DNA from: Enterococcus silesiacus
GTDB taxonomy: Bacteria > Bacillota > Bacilli > Lactobacillales > Enterococcaceae
NCBI GenBank assembly: GCA_001465115.1
Contig: CP013614.1
Span: 3,410,001 to 3,474,000 of the forward strand
DNA length: 64,000 nucleotides
Reading direction: 5' to 3'
Both the position numbers and the translations under genes were made by a program. The notes under the pieces were generated by a model that saw nothing but the letters and a program-made list of their open reading frames with translations, made no database searches and was not told the DNA's origin. This document shows positions 55,878-64,000 of this stretch, piece by piece. The stretch's first letter is position 1. Every line of letters starts with the position of its first letter.

Positions 55878-56717
55878 ATGGTTATTCAAAAAATTTTGAA
55901 TAATAATGTTGTGATTACGTTGGATGTAAATGAGCAGGAACAAATAATAATGGGACGTGGTATTGCATTCAAAAAAAAGATAGGCGATTTTATTTCAGAA
56001 GAACAAGTTGACCAAGTGTTTCGTTTAGCGAACCAGGATACGTCTTTGAAATTCCAAGAGTTATTAGGTGAACTACCTTTAGAAGTCATGCAGTTATCTG
56101 ATGAGATTATCACATATGCTAAGACGAAACTCGGTAAAAAATTAAATGATACTATCTTTATTTCCTTAACTGATCATCTTCATACTGCGTTAGAGCGGAT
56201 AAGACAAGGAATTGAAGTCAAAAATTTTCTGTTATGGGATATTAAACGTTTTTTCTCAGATGAGTATTTTATTGGAAATAAAGCTGTCGAGATGGTCAAA
56301 GAGCAGTTTGATGTGCAATTACCAGAAGATGAAGCTGGATTTATTGCGCTACACCTAGTCAATGCCGAAATGGATGAAGAGGTTGGCAATGTTTATGAAC
56401 TAACCAAAATTATGCAGGAAATAACGAATATCGTTAAATATCATTTTAAAATTACTTTTAATGAAGACTCGGTCTATTTTTATCGTTTTAGTACTCATTT
56501 AAAATTTTTTGCTTATCGCTTATTAAATCATAAAGAACTTCATGATGAAGAAGATGGAGAATTATACGAAGCAATTAAGAAAAAGTATCATAATGCCTAC
56601 AATTGTGTGAATAAAATTTCTGAATTTTTAACAGAAAGTTATGACTATACTATCTCTGAAGAAGAGAAAATGTATTTGATCATTCATATTGCAAGAGTGG
56701 TACAGACAAATAGTTAA
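55878..56717 (+). CDS. licT: BglG/LicT family transcriptional antiterminator
   Basis: 279 residues: N-terminal RNA-binding CAT domain (KILNNNVVITLDVNEQEQIIMGRGIAFKKK), then two PRD domains with conserved His (SLTDHLHTALERI, FIALHLVNAEMDEE, YRFSTHLKFF, YLIIHIARV) phosphorylated by the PTS. The ATG at 55878 is used after AAGGGAG; a longer in-frame start at 55812 lies inside the terminator hairpin. It controls its own mRNA and the downstream PTS gene. Confidence 0.96.
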   Translation: MVIQKILNNNVVITLDVNEQEQIIMGRGIAFKKKIGDFISEEQVDQVFRLANQDTSLKFQELLGELPLEVMQLSDEIITYAKTKLGKKLNDTIFISLTDHLHTALERIRQGIEVKNFLLWDIKRFFSDEYFIGNKAVEMVKEQFDVQLPEDEAGFIALHLVNAEMDEEVGNVYELTKIMQEITNIVKYHFKITFNEDSVYFYRFSTHLKFFAYRLLNHKELHDEEDGELYEAIKKKYHNAYNCVNKISEFLTESYDYTISEEEKMYLIIHIARVVQTNS

Positions 56718-56796
56718 TAAGATTATTGAATCTTACTATAGATTAGTAAAGGAATGAAAGGTGGGTAGAAGAACAATAATTACAGCAAGAACCCTT

Positions 56797-56839
56797 GGAT
56801 AGTGACATTAAGTTGGCTAAACCTTCAAATGTAATGTAT
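56797..56839 (+). promoter_or_regulatory. Second RAT-like site before the PTS gene
   Basis: 56797-56824 starts GGATAGTGACATT and ends GGCTAAACCTT, closely like the first RAT. ACATTA and TAATGT (ending about 56838) can close a hairpin around it, but no T-run terminator follows; an A-run does instead. Confidence 0.6.
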
Positions 56840-56842
56840 TAA

Positions 56843-58771
<1,929 letters not shown>

Positions 58772-58790
58772 AAAATTATAGATAAGAATT

Positions 58791-60283
<1,493 letters not shown>

Positions 60284-60299
60284 AAAAGGAGGAAATCAG

Positions 60300-61121
60300 A
60301 TGAAAAATTTTGGAAAACTGTTAGGGGTTTTAATGTTAGGTTTGTTAGTAGTTGCAGGGTGTGGTAATGGTAATGCGAAGAGCGATGAGGCATCAGCAGC
60401 TAAAAAAACACCAGAAGAATTAACTCTGTATATCGTTCGACATGGTAAAACAATGCTAAATACAACAGATCGTGTTCAAGGTTGGTCAGATGCAGTCTTA
60501 ACGAAAGCTGGCGAAGAAGTCGTAACAGCCGCTGGTGTTGGTTTAAAAGATATTGATTTTCAAAATGCATACAGCAGTGATAGTGGTCGTGCCATTCAAA
60601 CTGCCAATTTAATCGTAAAAGAAAGCGCAAAATCTTCTGACTTAAAAGTGATTACAGATGAGCGCTTGAGAGAATTTAACTTTGGGACTTATGAAGGTGA
60701 TTTAAATCACACCATGTGGCAAGATATTGCGGATGATCAAGGAATCACCCTAGAAGAATTTTTGAAAAATATGACGCCAGAATCATTTGCTAATAGTGTA
60801 GCCAAACTAGATGCTAAAAATGTAGAAGAAGCTAAAATCAACTGGCCAGCGGAAGATTACAAAACAATCACTACTCGACTTAAAGCAGGTCTAGATGATA
60901 TTGTTGAAAAAGAAATGAAAAATGAAGGATCGGGTAATGTCTTGATCGCTTCACATGGGTTAAGTATTTCTGCTCTACTGGCGACGTTATTCGATGATTA
61001 CAAAATTCCAGAAGGCGGTTTAAAAAACGCGAGTGTTTGTACAGTAAAATATAAAGATGGAAAATACACGTTAGATAAAGTCAATGATCTAAGTTATGTT
61101 GAAGCAGGGCAAAAAAAGTAG
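60300..61121 (+). CDS. Histidine phosphatase (phosphoglycerate mutase-like) lipoprotein
   Basis: 273 residues. Residues 1-20 form a lipoprotein signal with lipobox VAGC, so the enzyme faces outside. The catalytic RHG is in LYIVRHGKTMLNTTDRVQGWSD near residue 45, with the second His in LIASHGLSISALL. It starts 16 bases after bglA behind GGAGG, so it is part of the beta-glucoside operon. It may strip phosphate from external sugar phosphates or other esters; the substrate is unknown. Confidence 0.88.
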   Translation: MKNFGKLLGVLMLGLLVVAGCGNGNAKSDEASAAKKTPEELTLYIVRHGKTMLNTTDRVQGWSDAVLTKAGEEVVTAAGVGLKDIDFQNAYSSDSGRAIQTANLIVKESAKSSDLKVITDERLREFNFGTYEGDLNHTMWQDIADDQGITLEEFLKNMTPESFANSVAKLDAKNVEEAKINWPAEDYKTITTRLKAGLDDIVEKEMKNEGSGNVLIASHGLSISALLATLFDDYKIPEGGLKNASVCTVKYKDGKYTLDKVNDLSYVEAGQKK

Positions 61122-61176
61122 AAAAAGATGTAACTAACAATAGTAAATGAATATTAAAACTCAGCTTCATTCATAT

Positions 61177-61214
61177 AAAATTCGATCAAAGAAACACTTT
61201 TGATCGAATTTTGT
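61177..61214. terminator. Terminator at the end of the bgl operon
   Basis: AAAATTCGATCAAA (61177-61190) pairs perfectly over 14 bases with TTTGATCGAATTTT (61199-61212). A TATAAT at 61216-61221 right after it may be the -10 of the phosphatase gene. Confidence 0.85.
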
Positions 61215-61253
61215 GTATAATAATAACAAAAAGAAGGAAAAGGGCTAACTATT

Positions 61254-62015
61254 ATGGTAACTATTACAAATTTTCGTGATATCGGCGGTATCAAAAATAA
61301 AGCTGGAAAACAAATCAAAAAGAATGTTTTCTTAAGATCAGGTGAATTATCTAATTTAACCAAAGAGGATGAAAAACGCCTGGAAACAATTTACCAATTA
61401 GGTAAAATCATTGATTTAAGAAGTGAAGCTGAAGTAGAAGAAAGACCAGATCTGACTGTTCCCAAAGCAGAATATATCCATATTGATATTTTGGAAGATA
61501 TCCAAGATGAAGGTGCATCGATCGAAGACTTTGTTAAAATTGGTTCTCCAGAGAAATCAGCTGCGTATATGGAAAAACTCTATGCTGACATTGCTTTAAA
61601 CACGACATCTCAAAAGGGGTACAACAAGTTTTTTGAAGAAATTTTAGCATTGCAAAAGCCAGAAAGTATTTTATTCCATTGTTTTGCAGGGAAAGATCGT
61701 ACAGGAATTGCAGCCTTATTGGTGTTGGAGACTTTAGATGTACCAAGAGAAGCAATTTATGCAGATTATTTATTAACAAATGATTTGAGAAAACAAGAAA
61801 ATGCGATGATTTTGGAACAAGCCAAAAAAGCTCAGCTGGAAGAAACAAATTTAGAAGCGTTACATGTTGCTTTAAATGTAGACAACAGCTATTTAGATAA
61901 TTTTTATCAAACAGTTGAAAAGCAATATGGTGATATTGCTACTTACTTAAAACGAGCGATCGGTATTGATAAGGGAACAAAAGAAGCGTTAAATCATCGT
62001 TTTGTATTAGATTAG
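61254..62015 (+). CDS. Tyrosine/serine protein phosphatase (Y_phosphatase3 family)
   Basis: 253 residues. The P-loop HCFAGKDRTG (Cys-X5-Arg) is near residue 141; the N-terminal TNFRDIGGIKNKAGKQIKK and LRSGELSNLTKED are typical of the family, which includes LipA/MptpB-like phosphatases acting on phosphotyrosine, phosphoserine and phosphoinositides. No signal peptide. It begins after the bgl terminator and is followed 26 bases later by a deaminase gene, probably in one transcript. Confidence 0.9.
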   Translation: MVTITNFRDIGGIKNKAGKQIKKNVFLRSGELSNLTKEDEKRLETIYQLGKIIDLRSEAEVEERPDLTVPKAEYIHIDILEDIQDEGASIEDFVKIGSPEKSAAYMEKLYADIALNTTSQKGYNKFFEEILALQKPESILFHCFAGKDRTGIAALLVLETLDVPREAIYADYLLTNDLRKQENAMILEQAKKAQLEETNLEALHVALNVDNSYLDNFYQTVEKQYGDIATYLKRAIGIDKGTKEALNHRFVLD

Positions 62016-62041
62016 ATGAAAAGAAAAGACAAGAGGGACTT

Positions 62042-62524
62042 ATGAAGAGACAACAGCATATCGAATTATTGAATCGGTGCGTCGAAATTTCCCGCAATGC
62101 CCGTGAGCATGGGAATACACCTTTTGGCGCTCTACTAGCTGATAAAGAAGGAACAATTCTTTTAGAGCAAGAAAATATCGAGATCACAGAAAATATCTGT
62201 ACAGGGCATGCTGAGACAACCTTGGCAGCACAAGCCTCGCAACAGTATAGCAAAGAATTTTTATGGGAGTGCTTGCTATACACCACTGCTGAACCCTGTG
62301 CGATGTGTACGGGTGCGATTTATTGGGGTAATATTGGAACAATCGTTTATGCAATGACGGAAAAGCGTTTGTTGGAACTCACCGGTGATAATGAACAAAA
62401 CCCAACCTTTGATCTACCCTCAAAAGAAATAGTGAGTCATGGTCAAAAAGATATTCAAATCATCGGTCCATTTCCTGAAGTGGAACAGGCAGCAGCTCTT
62501 GTTCATCAAGGTTATTGGGATTAA
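62042..62524 (+). CDS. Nucleoside/guanine deaminase-like protein (CDA fold), second copy
   Basis: 160 residues. Zinc ligands are His56 in GHAETTLAA and Cys86/Cys89 in AEPCAMC; catalytic Glu58. It is only distantly similar to the operon copy at 5134. The C-terminal IIGPFPEVEQAAALVHQGYW is seen in nucleoside deaminases of unknown substrate. Together with the phosphatase it may form a two-gene unit. TadA function is less likely, since the family member with KR-rich tRNA-binding residues is not seen here. Confidence 0.8.
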   Translation: MKRQQHIELLNRCVEISRNAREHGNTPFGALLADKEGTILLEQENIEITENICTGHAETTLAAQASQQYSKEFLWECLLYTTAEPCAMCTGAIYWGNIGTIVYAMTEKRLLELTGDNEQNPTFDLPSKEIVSHGQKDIQIIGPFPEVEQAAALVHQGYWD

Positions 62525-62525
62525 T

Positions 62526-62571
62526 AAAAAGTAGAAATCATTCAGTTGGTTGGATCATTTCTACTTTTTTA
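62526..62571 (+). terminator. Terminator after the second deaminase gene
   Basis: AAAAAGTAGAAAT (62526-62538) pairs with ATTTCTACTTTTT (62557-62569), with an inner GAT/ATC-like extension. Confidence 0.88.
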
Positions 62572-62611
62572 TTTAGGATAAAATAAAATGTCAGAATTTT
62601 CCGAAAGGTTA

Positions 62612-62640
62612 TTGACATCTGTGGAGGTTAAGGCAATAAT
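62612..62640 (+). promoter_or_regulatory. Promoter of the cupin gene
   Basis: TTGACA (62612-62617), 17-base spacer, AATAAT (62635-62640), 43 bases before the start codon. Confidence 0.7.
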
Positions 62641-62683
62641 AGATAAAATCACTTACTAAAAAATAAAAGGGGCGAGACGAATA

Positions 62684-63001
62684 ATGATTATTAAACCATC
62701 ACTACCGCAGGAAATGACGATTTTTTTCGATGCAGAGAATCAACCAAATAAAAATGTGCAAATGGGAGTGATTATTTTAAAGCCAGGAGAAAAGAGACCA
62801 TTGGAAGGCTTTGCAAGACATGATCAAGATGAATATTCGTATGTTGTTTCGGGAAAAGCCCATACGATTTTAGAAGATGGACAAGATTTGGTAGGAAAAC
62901 CTGGTGATGCACAGCTGATCGAAGCAGGAGAAGGTCATATTAATTATAATGATGGCGCTGAAGATGCAGTTGTTGTTTGGCTCTTAGTGGAACGCACATA
63001 A
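62684..63001 (+). CDS. Small cupin-domain protein
   Basis: 105 residues, a single beta-barrel cupin: GEKRPLEGFARHDQDEYSYVVSGKAHTILEDG forms motif 1 and GDAQLIEAGEGHINYN motif 2, with His/Glu/His positions that could bind a metal. Such proteins act as isomerases, dioxygenases or sensors; the role cannot be named. It precedes a peptide-binding lipoprotein gene by 22 bases, so the two are probably co-transcribed. Confidence 0.8.
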   Translation: MIIKPSLPQEMTIFFDAENQPNKNVQMGVIILKPGEKRPLEGFARHDQDEYSYVVSGKAHTILEDGQDLVGKPGDAQLIEAGEGHINYNDGAEDAVVVWLLVERT

Positions 63002-63023
63002 AACAAGTTTAGGGGAGAAAAGT

Positions 63024-64000
63024 ATGAAAAAAACACTTAAATCAGTCTTCGGCTTAGTTATGCTGATGACGATTCTATCGGGATGTTCTGGCGGTCAAGA
63101 AGCAAAACAAACACAAAAGAATAAGCCAATAAATTTAATGTCACCTTCAGAGTTAACAACGTTGGATACGTCCGTTATGTTGGATTTTCCAGATGCAATC
63201 GTCCAAACAGCTGCTTTTGAAGGACTATACGCATTAGATGACAAAGATCAACTGATTCCAGCGGCCGCTAAAGAAATGCCCACAATTTCTGAAGATGGGA
63301 AGACCTATACGATCAAGCTACGAGATGATGCTAAGTGGACTAATGACGATCCAGTCACCGCAGCAGATTTTGAATATGCTTGGAAAAAGATGATCGATCC
63401 TAAAAATGGTTTTGTTTATAGCTTTTTAGTAGTAGATACGATCCTAAATGCTGAAGAAATTTCAGCTGGGAAAAAAGCGGTAGATGAACTTGGAGTAAAA
63501 TCGCTGGACGATCAAACCTTGGAAATAAAATTGAAAGAGGCAAAACCATATTTCACGTCTGTTTTAGCTTTTCCAACTTTTTTTCCACAAAACCAAAAGT
63601 TTGTTGAAAAGCTTGGTGCAGACTATGGAACAACAAGTGAGAACGTTGTTTACAATGGTCCCTTTACTGTAGAAAATTGGAAGCAAACCGATTTAAGCTG
63701 GGATCTAAAGAAAAATGAAAAGTATTGGGATCGTTCAAATGTAAAATCAGATACAATCCATTATGAGGTAGTTAAAGAAGCATCGACCGCCTTGAATCTT
63801 TTCGAAGATGGGCAGCTGGATGTAGCGACCATCACTGGAGAACTAGCAAAACAAAATCAAAGTAATCCAGATTATCATTCTTACCCAACTGCAACAATGA
63901 ATTACATTCGCTTAAATCAAAAACGACAAGGGAAAGATACTCCTTTAAAAAATGAAAACCTAAGAAAGGCTTTGGCACTAGGGATCGATAAAGAAAATCT
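63024..64000 (+). CDS. Peptide ABC transporter substrate-binding lipoprotein, 3' end cut off by window
   Basis: About 325 residues are visible; the frame is open at the right edge. The ATG at 63024 follows AGGGGAG. Residues 1-20 form a lipoprotein signal with lipobox LSGC; the SBP_bac_5 body has DGKTYTIKLRDDAKWTNDDPV, then VYNGPFTVENWK. It is a paralogue of the protein at 12316-13965 with the same domain order. It binds oligopeptides outside the membrane; permease genes may lie beyond the window. Confidence 0.92.
   Translation, partial: MKKTLKSVFGLVMLMTILSGCSGGQEAKQTQKNKPINLMSPSELTTLDTSVMLDFPDAIVQTAAFEGLYALDDKDQLIPAAAKEMPTISEDGKTYTIKLRDDAKWTNDDPVTAADFEYAWKKMIDPKNGFVYSFLVVDTILNAEEISAGKKAVDELGVKSLDDQTLEIKLKEAKPYFTSVLAFPTFFPQNQKFVEKLGADYGTTSENVVYNGPFTVENWKQTDLSWDLKKNEKYWDRSNVKSDTIHYEVVKEASTALNLFEDGQLDVATITGELAKQNQSNPDYHSYPTATMNYIRLNQKRQGKDTPLKNENLRKALALGIDKEN

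Overview
The window is chromosomal DNA of a low-GC Gram-positive coccus, almost certainly an Enterococcus. The evidence is the housekeeping order pth-mfd-flippase-rqcP-divIC-S1 protein-tilS-hpt-ftsH-hslO-dusB-lysS-rRNA/tRNA, WxL/DUF916 surface-protein loci, LPXTG proteins, a NapA-type antiporter, an Mga-type regulator and strong AGGAGG ribosome binding sites. The species cannot be named from this alone. No insertion sequence, prophage or CRISPR array was seen.

Layout. 1-6.6 kb: a tightly packed operon (three of its junctions are 4-base ATGA overlaps) encoding FdrA (5' end cut off by the window), a DUF1116 protein, an ankyrin/TPR protein, an NCS1 nucleobase-type permease, a CDA-fold deaminase and carbamate kinase. 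It reads as uptake and breakdown of an N-rich heterocycle or ureide, ending in carbamoyl phosphate and ATP. 6.8-12 kb: efp, napA, a peptide transporter, a DUF1722 protein and a DadA-like oxidase. 12.3-15 kb: a peptide-binding lipoprotein with a C45 acyltransferase-like hydrolase. 15.2-19.4 kb (minus): a MoxR/DUF58/transglutaminase operon. 19.8-24.7 kb: two convergent LPXTG surface proteins flanking an MDR dehydrogenase. 25-29.2 kb: queG, a small membrane protein, then sirtuin, an acetyltransferase/chorismate mutase fusion, and NiaR. 29.3-35.6 kb: Mga-like regulator, a decayed stretch, and a WxL operon (three small WxL proteins, DUF916 protein, small LPSTN-anchored protein). 36-38.5 kb: aldehyde dehydrogenase and L-lactate dehydrogenase, convergent. 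38.8-54.6 kb: the conserved housekeeping block. 54.8-55.6 kb: a four-promoter rRNA leader that reaches only the first 20 bases of 16S rRNA and then runs straight into tRNA-Gly, tRNA-Ile and tRNA-Glu. 55.7-62.5 kb: a LicT-controlled beta-glucoside operon (licT, EIIBCA, 6-phospho-beta-glucosidase, a secreted histidine phosphatase), a tyrosine phosphatase and a second deaminase. 62.6-64 kb: a cupin and the start of a second peptide-binding lipoprotein that leaves the window.

Most interesting points: the carbamoyl-phosphate operon with its unexplained ankyrin/TPR member; the acetyltransferase/chorismate mutase fusion beside a sirtuin and NiaR; two related long-hairpin leaders upstream of queG and the flippase gene; a five-copy dispersed hairpin repeat at gene ends; the WxL locus with an intra-operon hairpin and a non-canonical LPSTN sorting motif; and the missing 16S-23S-5S body, which is probably an assembly collapse. 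All calls come from reading the sequence and from family knowledge; no searches were run.
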